The notes under the pieces: model-generated
The model's database searches: none
Told to the model about the DNA's origin: nothing
What the model saw: the letters and a program-made list of their open reading frames with translations, nothing else
Shown: positions 18,637-28,008 of the stretch, piece after piece
How positions within the stretch are numbered: position 1 is the first letter of the stretch
Layout of the letters: each line of letters starts with the position of its first letter
Translations under genes and position numbers: made by a program
Assembly (NCBI GenBank): GCA_019217005.1
Contig: JAHBNG010000006.1
Span: 196,187 to 260,186 of the forward strand
Reading direction: 5' to 3'
Length of the DNA: 64,000 nt
Source of the DNA: Chloroflexi bacterium TSY
Lineage (GTDB): Bacteria > Chloroflexota > Anaerolineae > Caldilineales > Caldilineaceae

Positions 18637-19971
18637 ATGTATTTGAGTTGCGACACGATGGTGGCTCTTGGAAACGCCACACAGAACGGCCAAACGATCT
18701 TTGCCAAGAATAGCGATCGTCCAGCGAATGAGTGCCAGCCCTTGGTTTTACGGGAAAAGCAACGACATCGAGCCGGGTCGATAGCCCACTGCCAGTTCGT
18801 TGAGTTGCCACAAGTTGACATTAGCTATCGACATGTTGGCTCGCGACCCTACTGGTGTTGGGGCTACGAGCATGGCTTTAATGAACATCAGGTTGTCATT
18901 GGCAACGAAGCACTGCCTTCAAAATTAGCCCCTTTCGCCAAACCCAAATTAATTGGCATGGAGATATTGCGCTTGGGCCTGGAGCGCTCTCGCTCTGCGG
19001 CAGAAGCCGTTGAGGTAATGGCCGACCTAATCACGCGTTACGGGCAGGGCAAGTTTGACAATGATGCAGATGTCCGAACCTATGATAATGGCTTTATCAT
19101 TGCGGATCCGCGTGAAGCGTATATATTGGAAACGGCTGGGCACGATTGGGTCGTCAAACGAGTGGAGAAACCAATTGGGATTAGCAATGTTCATTCAATC
19201 GAGACAGACTGGACGGCCATTTCACCAGAAGCCGAGCGCCAGGCGCAAGAAAAAGGTTGGTGGCTCGCTCAACCAGATCTGGGGCCCTTTAACTTCGCCG
19301 AGGCATACTCCGAAATTGATCGTACGCAAGGCAGCGGTCCAATGCGGCGAGCGCGCTCCTGCGCGATTTTGAGTCACCGAGCAGGCGGCATTGATGTCCA
19401 AACAATGATCAAGATTCTCAGTGATCATGGGTCGGCGACTGTTGATCCTGCTGCTTATAAATCCGTTATAAACCCAGGAACCGGTATTTGTGTCCACGGG
19501 AATTTAGATGGCGGTGGTGGCAACACAGCTGCTAGCCTGGTTGCTGATCTGTGTGCTGATGGTTCGCGGTTGCCAGTCTACTGGTGCAGTTTCTATTCCC
19601 CTTGCCTGAGTCTCTTCTTCCCCGTGCTTCTTGAAGGGACGTTACCGTCTATCTTGTCAATCGGCGACAGCAGTCAATCGGAGCAAAGCCCTTGGTGGCA
19701 ATTTTATCAACTCAGCATGCTGGCCCGATCCAATTCAGATGTAGGTGTTTCACTTGTACGAGAGACCTGGACTGATTTCCAAAGTAAACTTTTCATCAGC
19801 GCCGATCAAGTTTCTGTAGAAGGACAACGTCTGATCAATTTGGGCCAATGCGACGAAGCATCTACCCTTTTGAGTCAGTATATGAGTGAGAACGTTGATA
19901 CAATGTTGCGGGTGGTAGAGGGGCTGCTAGAGACTCTTACACAAGAAGCCATCGTAACGTCTTCATTCTAA
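18637..19971 (+). CDS. C69-family (secernin-like) dipeptidase
   Basis: 444 residues. The N-terminus MYLSCDTMVALGNATQNG followed by TIFAKNSDRPANECQPL matches the secernin/C69 branch of the Ntn hydrolases, with Cys5 as the candidate nucleophile. GYEHGFNEHQVVIGNEA and ARSCAILSHRAGG are further family phrases. It would cleave peptides or amide bonds in the cytoplasm, substrate unknown. GAGGAGG before the ATG at 18637 decides the start. It lies 42 bp after the oxidoreductase, probably in one transcript. Confidence 0.85.
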   Translation: MYLSCDTMVALGNATQNGQTIFAKNSDRPANECQPLVLREKQRHRAGSIAHCQFVELPQVDISYRHVGSRPYWCWGYEHGFNEHQVVIGNEALPSKLAPFAKPKLIGMEILRLGLERSRSAAEAVEVMADLITRYGQGKFDNDADVRTYDNGFIIADPREAYILETAGHDWVVKRVEKPIGISNVHSIETDWTAISPEAERQAQEKGWWLAQPDLGPFNFAEAYSEIDRTQGSGPMRRARSCAILSHRAGGIDVQTMIKILSDHGSATVDPAAYKSVINPGTGICVHGNLDGGGGNTAASLVADLCADGSRLPVYWCSFYSPCLSLFFPVLLEGTLPSILSIGDSSQSEQSPWWQFYQLSMLARSNSDVGVSLVRETWTDFQSKLFISADQVSVEGQRLINLGQCDEASTLLSQYMSENVDTMLRVVEGLLETLTQEAIVTSSF

Positions 19972-20060
19972 ACTCTGCTCTGTCTTCTATATCGTCATCA
20001 ATCACAACATCTATCGAACTAAAGTGAGTCAGCAACATTTGTTCAAAGGAGACTATTTAG

Positions 20061-20831
20061 ATGGAAAACCTCTTTTCGCTTGAAGGGAAGGTAGCGTTCG
20101 TTACAGGTGGTAATGGTGGCATCGGTCGTTCAATTGCGTTGGGGTTCAAGGCACATGGCGCAACGGTGATCGTCACGGGCCGCAATCCTGAGAAGAATCA
20201 GCAGATGGCTGCGGAGTTGGGAGATGGTCACAATGTCATTGTCTTAGACGTATGCGATGAGGAAGCGGTCAATCGCGCAATCGCCGATGTTGTTGAGCAG
20301 TTTGGTCATATGGATATTCTGGTCAACAATGCCGGTATCTCGCGCCGAGTGGATATTTTGAATATGAAGTCGGAGGATTGGCACGCCGTGATCGACACTC
20401 ATCTCAACGGCTCCTTCTATTGTGCCAGAGCAGCCGCAAAAGCAATGGTATCTGGGGGAAATGGAGGGAAAATCATTAATATCGGCTCCATGTATTCGAT
20501 CTTTGGGCCACCAAATATTGTCAACTATGCTACGGCCAAAACCGGCATGTTGGGGCTGACCCGTGGCTTGGCGGTCGAGTTGGCCGTCCACAACATTCAG
20601 GTCAATGCGATACTGCCTGGTTGGTATAAGACCGATCTGAATCGTGCCATCTTGGATGGGCCACTCGGAGACCAGGTCCGAAGCAAGACACCCGCTCGTC
20701 GCCTTGGGATGACGGACGATCTGGCCGGTGCAGCCATTTTTCTGGCTTCACCTGCAGCCGATTTTGTGACAGGGACGAGCATTGTCGTTGATGGCGGTTA
20801 TTCGGTGGCTGATCGACCGTGGACAGAATAA
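20061..20831 (+). CDS. Short-chain dehydrogenase/reductase (gluconate/KDG dehydrogenase-like)
   Basis: 256 residues, classical SDR. TGGNGGIGRSIALGF binds NAD(P), NNAG is at about residue 90, the catalytic Ser is in INIGSMYS, and Tyr and Lys are in VNYATAKTGMLGLTRG; TGTSIVVDGGYSVADRP is the family C-terminus. Similarity is to gluconate 5-dehydrogenase and 2-deoxy-D-gluconate 3-dehydrogenase types. AAAGGAGAC precedes the ATG. Context with a galactonate-dehydratase-like gene supports a role in sugar acid breakdown. Confidence 0.88.
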   Translation: MENLFSLEGKVAFVTGGNGGIGRSIALGFKAHGATVIVTGRNPEKNQQMAAELGDGHNVIVLDVCDEEAVNRAIADVVEQFGHMDILVNNAGISRRVDILNMKSEDWHAVIDTHLNGSFYCARAAAKAMVSGGNGGKIINIGSMYSIFGPPNIVNYATAKTGMLGLTRGLAVELAVHNIQVNAILPGWYKTDLNRAILDGPLGDQVRSKTPARRLGMTDDLAGAAIFLASPAADFVTGTSIVVDGGYSVADRPWTE

Positions 20832-20868
20832 GAGCGTCAGTTCACCACTGACATAAAGACAAAACCCG

Positions 20869-21372
20869 ATGAAAACAACCGACAAAAGCACCCAAACGAT
20901 TTTCTTCGCCCACCATCTCTGGGCAAATCTGCGCTTGATCGAAGTTTGTCAGACGCTGACAGATGAGCAACTCACTCATGTCGCTGTGGGAACATTCGGC
21001 TCCATTCGTGAGACGCTTGCACATATTGTGCGGGCCGAGGAACGCTATCTCACCTTCTTAATAGGACAGGAATTTACCAACGTCCCCAAACCTGATGCAA
21101 CAACTCCGCTTGAAGAATTACGAGATCGTGCTCAACAAAGTGGCATTGCACTGCAGACGCTTGCGGGGCAGAAACCGCCAGATCAAGAAGTAAAAGTGGG
21201 CGACAGTAAAGAAGCGGAGATGCTCCCCGCCCAAATATTATTCCTGCAAGCCATCCATCACGCTCAGGAACATCGAACCCAAGTGGCGACTATTCTCGGA
21301 CAATTGGGGATTGAGCCGCCGAACCTCAGCGGATGGGATTACTATGACCAGGTGATTGCGTCGACTGAGTAA
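20869..21372 (+). CDS. DinB-family metal-binding protein
   Basis: 167 residues of four-helix DinB type. Family landmarks are FFAHHLWANLRLIEVC near the N-terminus, SIRETLAHIVRAEERYL with one metal His, and QAIHHAQEHRTQVATIL with the other two His. DinB-like proteins include thiol-dependent S-transferases (bacillithiol, mycothiol); role here unknown. It follows the SDR gene by 37 bp on the same strand. Confidence 0.85.
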   Translation: MKTTDKSTQTIFFAHHLWANLRLIEVCQTLTDEQLTHVAVGTFGSIRETLAHIVRAEERYLTFLIGQEFTNVPKPDATTPLEELRDRAQQSGIALQTLAGQKPPDQEVKVGDSKEAEMLPAQILFLQAIHHAQEHRTQVATILGQLGIEPPNLSGWDYYDQVIASTE

Positions 21373-21374
21373 AT

Positions 21375-21454
21375 GGTGGTATGCCACAAAATGTGTAAAA
21401 GCTCCTTTGCCTCTTAGAGGAATAGCGAATTTATACATAATTTGGAATACCACC
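21375..21454. repeat. 80-bp palindromic miniature element, copy C
   Basis: GGTGGTATGCCACAAAATGT at the left and, in complement, CGGTGGTATTCCAAATTATG at the right are inverted ends. It shares layout and the CACAAAxTGTGTAAA core with copies A and B but is the most diverged. It starts 2 bp after the DinB stop and ends about 30 bp before the next gene. Confidence 0.55.
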
Positions 21455-21484
21455 GAGTACATTGAGACAAAGGAGATGTATCTG

Positions 21485-22633
21485 GTGAAAATCGAATCAA
21501 TCAAAACCTTTCTGGTCGATTCGGGTAGTTCAAAACATTGGCTGTTCGTAAAGATCGAGACGGATGATGGCCTATATGGCTGGGGCGAAGCATATACGCA
21601 ATTGGACCGAGATCGGGCTATCGAAGTCCATATTCAGGAGTTGACTCGTTATCTTATGGGCTACTCGCCTTTCGACATCAAGCAATTTCTTTTCTCTGCC
21701 TATACAGATTTTGCTGGCAAACGAGGTAGTATGGAATTTTTCTGTGCGGTTAGTGGCATTGAGCAAGCACTATGGGATATCGTTGGCAAGGCAACGGAGC
21801 AACCAGTCTATAATCTGCTCGGTGGACGCACGCGTCCCCAATTGCGGGTCTACGCCAACGGCTGGGGCGGTGCGCAGACTCCAGAAGAGGTGGCCAAACG
21901 AGCCAAGGCCGTTGTCACCAAGGGATTCACGGCCCTCAAATTTGATCCATTTCCCGGACCGTGGCGAGCCTTCATCGACCGCCACCAAGAAGATGAGGCG
22001 GTGGAACGGGTACGAGCTGTGCGAGAAGCAGTGGGTCCAGATGTGGACATTCTGGTTGAGGTTCATCGTCGGCTCGCTCCCATACACGCAGTGCGGGTGG
22101 CCCAGGCAATGGAACCCTATACGCCATTCTGGTTTGAAGAGCCAGTATCAGCTCGCGATCTTGATGCTTTGGCCGAGGTTCGCCGAGCGATCTCGTTGCC
22201 AGTGGTGACTGGAGAAGAACTATATACGAAGAACGAGTTTCGAGATGTCTTCGAGAAGCGGGCCGCCGACATTCTCAATCCCGATGTCTGCAATTGTGGC
22301 GGTATCCTCGAGTTGCGGGAGATCGGCGCGATGGCAGAAGCGTATCATGTGGCCATGGCACCCCACAACTACAATAGTACGACCATCGGTCTAGCGGCCA
22401 CATTACACGCATCAGCGGGAATGCCAAATTTTCTCATTACTGAGTATTTCGTCAATTTTGAGGAGATGGGAAAGCAGATCGCGCATCAGTCATTCCAAGT
22501 AGAAGACAGCTTTATTGCCTTGCCAGATACACCTGGTCTCGGCATTGACCTTGATGAGCAAGCATTGCGCCAGCGACCTTATCAGCAGCGCCCTTGTCGC
22601 GATCTGGGTCTCGCCTCAAAGAATTTCCGTTAA
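21485..22633 (+). CDS. Enolase-superfamily dehydratase (D-galactonate dehydratase-like)
   Basis: 382 residues. GFTALKFDPFPG holds the Lys region typical of the D-galactonate dehydratase branch; VDILVEVHRR, FWFEEPVSARD and VTGEELYTKNEFRDV give the three metal ligands, and VAMAPHNYNSTT the C-terminal His. It would abstract the proton alpha to an acid-sugar carboxylate and release water. AAAGGAG lies 9 bp before a GTG at 21485 but abuts the ATG at 21476, so GTG is the better start. Before insertion of a 155-bp element it was only 5 bp from the next gene. Confidence 0.85.
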   Translation: MKIESIKTFLVDSGSSKHWLFVKIETDDGLYGWGEAYTQLDRDRAIEVHIQELTRYLMGYSPFDIKQFLFSAYTDFAGKRGSMEFFCAVSGIEQALWDIVGKATEQPVYNLLGGRTRPQLRVYANGWGGAQTPEEVAKRAKAVVTKGFTALKFDPFPGPWRAFIDRHQEDEAVERVRAVREAVGPDVDILVEVHRRLAPIHAVRVAQAMEPYTPFWFEEPVSARDLDALAEVRRAISLPVVTGEELYTKNEFRDVFEKRAADILNPDVCNCGGILELREIGAMAEAYHVAMAPHNYNSTTIGLAATLHASAGMPNFLITEYFVNFEEMGKQIAHQSFQVEDSFIALPDTPGLGIDLDEQALRQRPYQQRPCRDLGLASKNFR

Positions 22634-22640
22634 AATAAAT

Positions 22641-22795
22641 GGGGTGGTTCATTTTAGCTGGATAGATAGGTTTACACTTTTAGAAACAGAAAGAACGTTT
22701 ATATTCTCTGATTTCGCCGGTTCTCAGAGAGAAAACGGTCTCATATAGATTTTTGTCTATATATCAAAAGTGTAAACCTAATTTTGAACCACCCC
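22641..22795. mobile_element. 155-bp non-autonomous element, copy 1, 8-bp target duplication
   Basis: Ends are GGGGTGGTTCA and its complement, with AGGTTTACACTTTT in both arms. The flanking duplication is AAATAAAT (22633-22640 and 22796-22803). It is identical, base for base by eye, to the copy at 38669-38823, which lies in opposite orientation. It separates the MFS start codon from its upstream gene: the ATG at 22802 is partly inside the right target copy. Confidence 0.9.
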
Positions 22796-22801
22796 AAATA
22801 A

Positions 22802-24238
22802 ATGACTATCATTACTACTGCTTCATCTAGCCCAGCTGTCGACTACAGCCGCAAGTGGTACGTCATGCTGGCAATAGGCCTTTCCCTCTTTCTTGAAACC
22901 ATCGATACAAGTATTGTCAATGTGGCGCTACCGACGCTGGTTCGCACCTTTGCTGTCGATTTTTCAATCGTACAGTGGGTGGTTTTGGCCTTTGTGCTGA
23001 CTCAGGCAACTCTTATGTTGGTGGTGGGCAGACTGGGTGATATGGTTGGAAAGAAACGAATTTTTATCGCTGGATTGTTTGTCGCAAGTATAGGATCAAT
23101 TCTGTGCGGACTGGCTCCCGGTATCTGGTGGCTGATAGCGTTTCGCGTGATGCAAGGGATTGGTGTGGCGATGGCAATGGCCCTCGGTATGGGAATTGTG
23201 ACGGAGGCATTCCCCGCGGCTGAACGAGGGCTAGCGCTTGGCACAATCGGTGGTATTGTCTCGGTTGGCATTGTCATTGGTCCAATTGTCGGCGGTTGGT
23301 TGTTGGAGACGCTGTCGTGGCGCTGGATCTTCTTCATGACTGTACCCCTGGCGTTGATTGATATTCCATTTGCCCAACGCTATTTACCAGATTCGCGACC
23401 GATCGACAAGCAGAGATTCGACTTCATCGGAGCTGGCACCTTTTTCCTGTTCTTGCTTCTTTTCCTGCTTGGTATGACCGTTGCGCAACAAGAAGGATAT
23501 GGTACGCAGAGTGTACTCATACTCTTTTCTACCTCTGCTCTCTTCTTGATTCTCTTTACGATCATCGAATTTCGAATTGAGCAACCAGTGATCGATGTGA
23601 GACTTTTCCAAAGCAACCTCTTTGGCATCAATCTACTTTTGCGTTTGTTGAGCTTCATTATTTTCATCGGTGTTCTATTGCTGTTGCCATTTTATCTCGA
23701 GAATATTCGTGGATTTAGCCCGCGTCATTCTGGCATATTGGTAACGGTCCCTTCGATCTGTTTTGGCATTGCCGCGCCTGCCGCCGGCAGGTTGTCAGAT
23801 CGCTTTGGTTCTCATCGAATCGTGATCGCCGGACTGGGACTAATGTTATGGGGTTGCTATAGCCTTGGAACATTAACAGAAACGACTTCTCTCTTTGGAT
23901 ATGTGTGGCGGCTCATCCCATTTGGGTTGGGTATGGGCGTTTTCCAAGCACCGAATAACAGCATTGTCTTTGGGCTCGTTCCCGTTGAGCGACTTGGCAT
24001 GACATCGGGGTTGATGTCCGTGGTGCGCACGTTGGGGCGCAGCTTTGGGATCGCAATTATTGGAGGGTTTTGGACAAGCCGCATCATTTACTACGCTGGT
24101 GAACAGCTTACTGGTGGCGTTACGGAAGCAAATACAAGCACTCAGCTTGCTGGGATGCAAGACGCGTTTATCCTTGCGGCAATTATTATGGTTGGGGCTC
24201 TGTTGCTCAGCGTTTGGTCATTCTGGAAGGCGCAGTAG
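22802..24238 (+). CDS. MFS drug exporter, DHA2 (14-segment) type
   Basis: 478 residues with about 14 membrane segments. LETIDTSIVNVALPTLVRTF is the DHA2 N-terminal signature, GRLGDMVGKKRIFIAG is MFS motif A, and RVMQGIGVAMAMALGMGIV with GGIVSVGIVIGPIVGGWLL is motif C. It likely exports a toxic or metabolic compound by proton antiport. No ribosome site is visible because the 155-bp element is inserted directly upstream; before insertion it would have been translationally coupled to the preceding dehydratase gene. Confidence 0.87.
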   Translation: MTIITTASSSPAVDYSRKWYVMLAIGLSLFLETIDTSIVNVALPTLVRTFAVDFSIVQWVVLAFVLTQATLMLVVGRLGDMVGKKRIFIAGLFVASIGSILCGLAPGIWWLIAFRVMQGIGVAMAMALGMGIVTEAFPAAERGLALGTIGGIVSVGIVIGPIVGGWLLETLSWRWIFFMTVPLALIDIPFAQRYLPDSRPIDKQRFDFIGAGTFFLFLLLFLLGMTVAQQEGYGTQSVLILFSTSALFLILFTIIEFRIEQPVIDVRLFQSNLFGINLLLRLLSFIIFIGVLLLLPFYLENIRGFSPRHSGILVTVPSICFGIAAPAAGRLSDRFGSHRIVIAGLGLMLWGCYSLGTLTETTSLFGYVWRLIPFGLGMGVFQAPNNSIVFGLVPVERLGMTSGLMSVVRTLGRSFGIAIIGGFWTSRIIYYAGEQLTGGVTEANTSTQLAGMQDAFILAAIIMVGALLLSVWSFWKAQ

Positions 24239-24289
24239 GATCTCTTCTGGTCTTGTCGATCTTCATTGACAAACATTCAAAGGAATTGT

Positions 24290-25382
24290 ATGGAACACAT
24301 CAAGATATACCACGAACCGGGACGATTTGCTGGCTGGCCCGCCAACTATGGCATTTGGAACTGGGAGAACGAAATTGTGGTTGGCTTCACCTTGGGTTAT
24401 ATGGACCCAGCGGGAGGATTCCACGCGCGGGATAAGTCGCGCCCATTTGTTCCCATGCAAGCCCACAGTCTGGATGGCGGCGTCACATGGGATGTACGGC
24501 CCACCCCGTGCGAAACACCTGGCGGACGCGGTCTCTCTGCAGATGAGCACATGAACCCGACACTTCACGTCCGCCAATCTCTGGATGATGAATCTGTCCT
24601 TCCGCCCTGTCCTGGCGGTATTAACTTTACCCATCCGGATTTCGCATTGATGTGCGCCCGGTCGGGCCTAGTGGCCGGTTCGATCTCTTGGTTCTATTAT
24701 TCAACTGACCGTTGTGGCTCCTGGCAAGGACCATATCGGTTACCCATGTTTGGCATGACGGGGATTGCTGCTCGCACTGATTACCTGGTCAATGGAGCAG
24801 ATTCTTGTATGCTCTTCCTGACCGCATCCAAGACAGACGGGAAAGAAGGACGCGTTTTTCTAGCCGAGACGGTTGATGGCGGCAAGAGTTTTTCGCTTGT
24901 CTCGACCGTTGGTCGAGAACCAGAGGGATTTGAGATTATGCCCGCTGGATTACGGCTTTCAGACTCGCGTATGCTCGTCGCAATTCGCTGTAAATCTGGC
25001 GATAAGAATTTCGTCGAGGCGCGGCACTCGATTGATCTATTTGCTTCGGACAACAACGGGCAAAGCTGGTCACGCTGGAATCAACCAGTTCCTGACACAG
25101 GTAAAGGAGGCAATCCACCCACCCTGACCAAATTACAGGATGGGCGACTCTGTCTGGTCTATGGTTATCGGGGAAAACCATACGGCATCCGCGCCCGATT
25201 GAGCGAAGATAATGGTGCGACCTGGGGAGACGACATCATCTTACGGGACGATGGGGGGCAATCACGACATTGGCTACCCACGAACGATCCAACGACCGGA
25301 TGGAACGAACGTGACGGTCTACTACTATAATGATAGACCGGACGGCGAACGCTACCTGGCGGCAACACTATGGCGAGCATAG
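24290..25382 (+). pseudogene. Exo-alpha-sialidase/BNR-repeat protein, one frameshift near the end
   Basis: The ATG at 24290 has AAAGGAATT before it. Four Asp-box type motifs are visible: SLDGGVTW, TVDGGKSF, SDNNGQSW and SEDNGATW, in a six-bladed propeller layout. The written frame stops at 25330, but after a G6 run (25253-25258) the next frame reads NHDIGYPRTIQRPDGT then VTVYYYNDRPDGERYLAATLWRA up to a stop at 25380-25382, which is the normal family ending. One G too many would account for it. The protein would be about 363 residues. Such enzymes remove sialic acids or related sugars; no secretion signal is seen. Confidence 0.82.
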
Positions 25383-25504
25383 GGCAAATCGATAAGACGA
25401 CAACTGACCAGGGACAAAACTTCTTACCATACCACTTCAACGTTGGACAACCGTTCCTCGACAGGAAACGCTCCGAATGTCCACCTTTGAAGTGGAGTCT
25501 CTAT

Positions 25505-25616
25505 TAGGCCAATCCAATTTTTAAAGGATCCATAGATGGACGGGATTGACCGAATGTCTCTCTTCTAATCCTGTAAATCCTGTTCATCTGTGGATCACTT
25601 ATTTTTGGGAATCGCC
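25505..25616. repeat. Interspersed repeat with AGGCCAATCC end, copy 1
   Basis: It runs from AGGCCAATCCAATTTTTAAA to GTGGATCACTT and GGGAATCGCCTT and contains CTAATCCTGTAAATCCTGTT. A second copy lies at 55765-55899. It fills most of the gap between the convergent sialidase and Gfo/Idh/MocA genes and ends at the latter's stop codon. It could form a bidirectional terminator. Confidence 0.6.
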
Positions 25617-26669
25617 TTAGATCCACCCATGATGAATGGTGACCGGATCACCAGACTGCTGATGCGTCCATGACAGACCATTCTCTAACATCACTTCACG
25701 ACCACTGATGGCTGATTGCTCAGCGGCAAAGAGGATCTCCATGATGTGACGACCCCATTGACCGTGGGTGGGTGGTTCAATATTTTGGGCTATCGATTCA
25801 GCAAACGCCTTCCATTCGTTGTGCATTTCACTTGGCGGATCATCAAAGGGCACATCTTCCCACTTGTCACCCTTCCCAACTTTGACATATTTCTCACCGT
25901 GCTGACTGAAGCGGAGCGTGCCGTTTGCGCAAATCACCTGGCATTCATAGTTGGGCGCACCGTCGGCAAACCCCACGACAACGGCCACACCTGCCAATCC
26001 ATTTTTGTAGCGAATAAAGGCCGTGGCTGAGTCATCACCCGATTGATAGTGAGAACGGGTGCCAATCGAAGCAGAAACGGATACGGCTTGTGACGCCATC
26101 ATCCAAGTCAGGCGATCGACGACATGAACACCATTCGTCAACCACATGCCTCCACCATGGAACCGGCTTCGGTATTGGGGGCGACGTCCAGCGAAGTTCC
26201 AGTTCTTGGACATATAGCAGACCGAGGTGATCAGGGGTCCTAACTCACCCGAATCAAGGATTTCTTTCGCCTTCAGACTGGTTCCGTAAAAGTGCTGTGT
26301 ATATCCGACCATGAGCTTGACGTTATTGGTCGCTGCTGCCTCAATCATCTCATCGCACTGTGCCAAGCTAATGGCCATCGGTTTTTCCACCAGAACATGT
26401 TTGCCCGCATTGCATGCATCTATAGTAAGCTGATGATGGAGATGATGCCCCAGAACGACAGCGACTGCTGCGACTTCATCGTCGGCCAAAAGCTCCGTAT
26501 GTGATGCATAGCCTCTTGGAATGCCATACTTCGTCATATATTCGTTACGCTTCTCTTCGAAGAGATCAGCAACTGCCACAACCTCCACTTGATCAAGAGT
26601 GGCGATTGCATCACAGTGGGCGCGGGCAATGCCGCCCAAGCCAATAATTCCAACTTTAAGTTTTGTCAT
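25617..26669 (-). CDS. Gfo/Idh/MocA-family oxidoreductase (second)
   Basis: 350 residues. KVGIIGLGGIARAHCDAIAT is the NAD-binding start, KHVLVEKPMAISLAQCDEM has the E-K-P motif, and GGGMWLTNGVHVVDRLTWM holds the His/Asp pair. It is only distantly similar to the one at 17422. It would act on a sugar or cyclitol. It is transcribed towards the sialidase gene. Confidence 0.87.
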   Translation of the reverse strand: MTKLKVGIIGLGGIARAHCDAIATLDQVEVVAVADLFEEKRNEYMTKYGIPRGYASHTELLADDEVAAVAVVLGHHLHHQLTIDACNAGKHVLVEKPMAISLAQCDEMIEAAATNNVKLMVGYTQHFYGTSLKAKEILDSGELGPLITSVCYMSKNWNFAGRRPQYRSRFHGGGMWLTNGVHVVDRLTWMMASQAVSVSASIGTRSHYQSGDDSATAFIRYKNGLAGVAVVVGFADGAPNYECQVICANGTLRFSQHGEKYVKVGKGDKWEDVPFDDPPSEMHNEWKAFAESIAQNIEPPTHGQWGRHIMEILFAAEQSAISGREVMLENGLSWTHQQSGDPVTIHHGWI

Positions 26670-26837
26670 TCTCTCTTATTCTTTCAATAGATGTGTGTTT
26701 TTAGGGGATAGACTTGCGAGTCGTCTGCCGTACCAGAGTATAGGTGACAGTTATTAACAATGTCAATGTCTGTTTCCGAGCCATGCTGAATGATCTGGCA
26801 TGTCCTCATTCGGAAGATGAGAGTTGTTTCTTTGACT

Positions 26838-27935
26838 CTATACACCATACGTTTTGACTGCTGCTGGATCTAGCTCCAATCCCAGTCCCATTTTATTCGC
26901 GTCGGGAGACCAAAGGCCGTCTTGCGGTTCTTTGAACTCTTTGTACATGATCTTGTCTGCCTCTTCAGTCACGCCTAGATATTCTACGATCCGGAGATTA
27001 GGCGTTGCGCAGCAGAGGGGAAGATGAATTAACTGATAGGCATGAGGTGCAACAGGGAGATTAAACGCATCCGCCAATTGTACAACCTTCATCCACTCAG
27101 TGATGCCACCCACGCGTCCCACATCGGGCTGCACAATATCGGCCCCACCGCGAACAAGAAGGTCTTTGAAGCCATATTTTGTATATTCATGCTCACCCGT
27201 TGCGATTGGGATGTCAGTGGCCCTCGCAACAGTGGCCAATCCCTCGATATCATCCGCTAAGACCGGTTCTTCAAACCAACCAATGCAGTAGGGTGCAAAT
27301 GCCTTCGCCATTGCGATAGCCTGCTTGGCATAATAGCCATTATTGGCATCGATCAGGATCTCGATATCATCACCGACCGCCTCACGCACGGCGGCCAAAC
27401 GGGCAATGTCTTCCTGTTCGCTTTTCCCAAAATCTTTGCCAACTTTCATCTTCACAGCTTTCATGCCTCGTTCAACATAACTCATCTGCTCCGCAACCAA
27501 CTCATCCACCGTGAAGTGGGTCCAACCGCCACTCCCGTAGACCGGCACCGTATCCGTATATGGTCCCAAAAGTTGGTAGAGAGGCACCTCGAAATATTTG
27601 GCCTTGAGATCCCAGAGCGCAATATCGACGGCCGAGAGAGCAGAAAAAGCTAGCCCCTTGCGCCCCACGCCACGAACTGCCCAGAACATGTCGTTCCAAA
27701 GTCTTTCAATGTAGAGCGGATTCTGATCCAGCAAGATGGGTTTCAGCGTGCGTTCGATTACCTCTCGTGCGGCATGGGCACCGCCACCGATCCCTAATCC
27801 CTCGATCCCCTGATCCGTGACGATATGGGCGAAACATTGGGTACGTCCCGGCACCCGATGGCGAATTGTCGCATCCTGGATTCCGGGAAGATGGGGGATG
27901 GACAGTACTGTGGTTTTGACATCTACAATTTTCAT
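26838..27935 (-). CDS. Mandelate racemase/muconate-lactonizing enzyme family protein
   Basis: 365 residues. The N-terminal capping domain includes TDQGIEGLGIGGGAH; the barrel has KAVKMKVGKDFG with the K-x-K base pair, IEILIDANNGY, WFEEPVLADDIEG and IATGEHEYTKYGF as metal ligands, and LPVAPHAYQ with the C-terminal His. It would dehydrate or epimerise an acid sugar. AAGGAGAACC lies 6-7 bp before the ATG. It lies on the opposite strand from the sugar-binding protein that starts 149 bp away, so the gap is a divergent promoter region. Confidence 0.87.
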   Translation of the reverse strand: MKIVDVKTTVLSIPHLPGIQDATIRHRVPGRTQCFAHIVTDQGIEGLGIGGGAHAAREVIERTLKPILLDQNPLYIERLWNDMFWAVRGVGRKGLAFSALSAVDIALWDLKAKYFEVPLYQLLGPYTDTVPVYGSGGWTHFTVDELVAEQMSYVERGMKAVKMKVGKDFGKSEQEDIARLAAVREAVGDDIEILIDANNGYYAKQAIAMAKAFAPYCIGWFEEPVLADDIEGLATVARATDIPIATGEHEYTKYGFKDLLVRGGADIVQPDVGRVGGITEWMKVVQLADAFNLPVAPHAYQLIHLPLCCATPNLRIVEYLGVTEEADKIMYKEFKEPQDGLWSPDANKMGLGLELDPAAVKTYGV

Positions 27936-27979
27936 AACGTAGGTTCTCCTTCATATAGGTTCTGAGTTCAAGATCGCAG

Positions 27980-28008
27980 TTGCGCGCCAGTTTATTTTAC
28001 TATACAAT
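27980..28008 (+). promoter_or_regulatory. Predicted promoter for the sugar-binding protein gene
   Basis: TTGCGC at 27980-27985, a 17-bp spacer and TACAAT at 28003-28008, about 75 bp before the TTG start at 28084. The -35 box is a moderate match. Confidence 0.4.
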
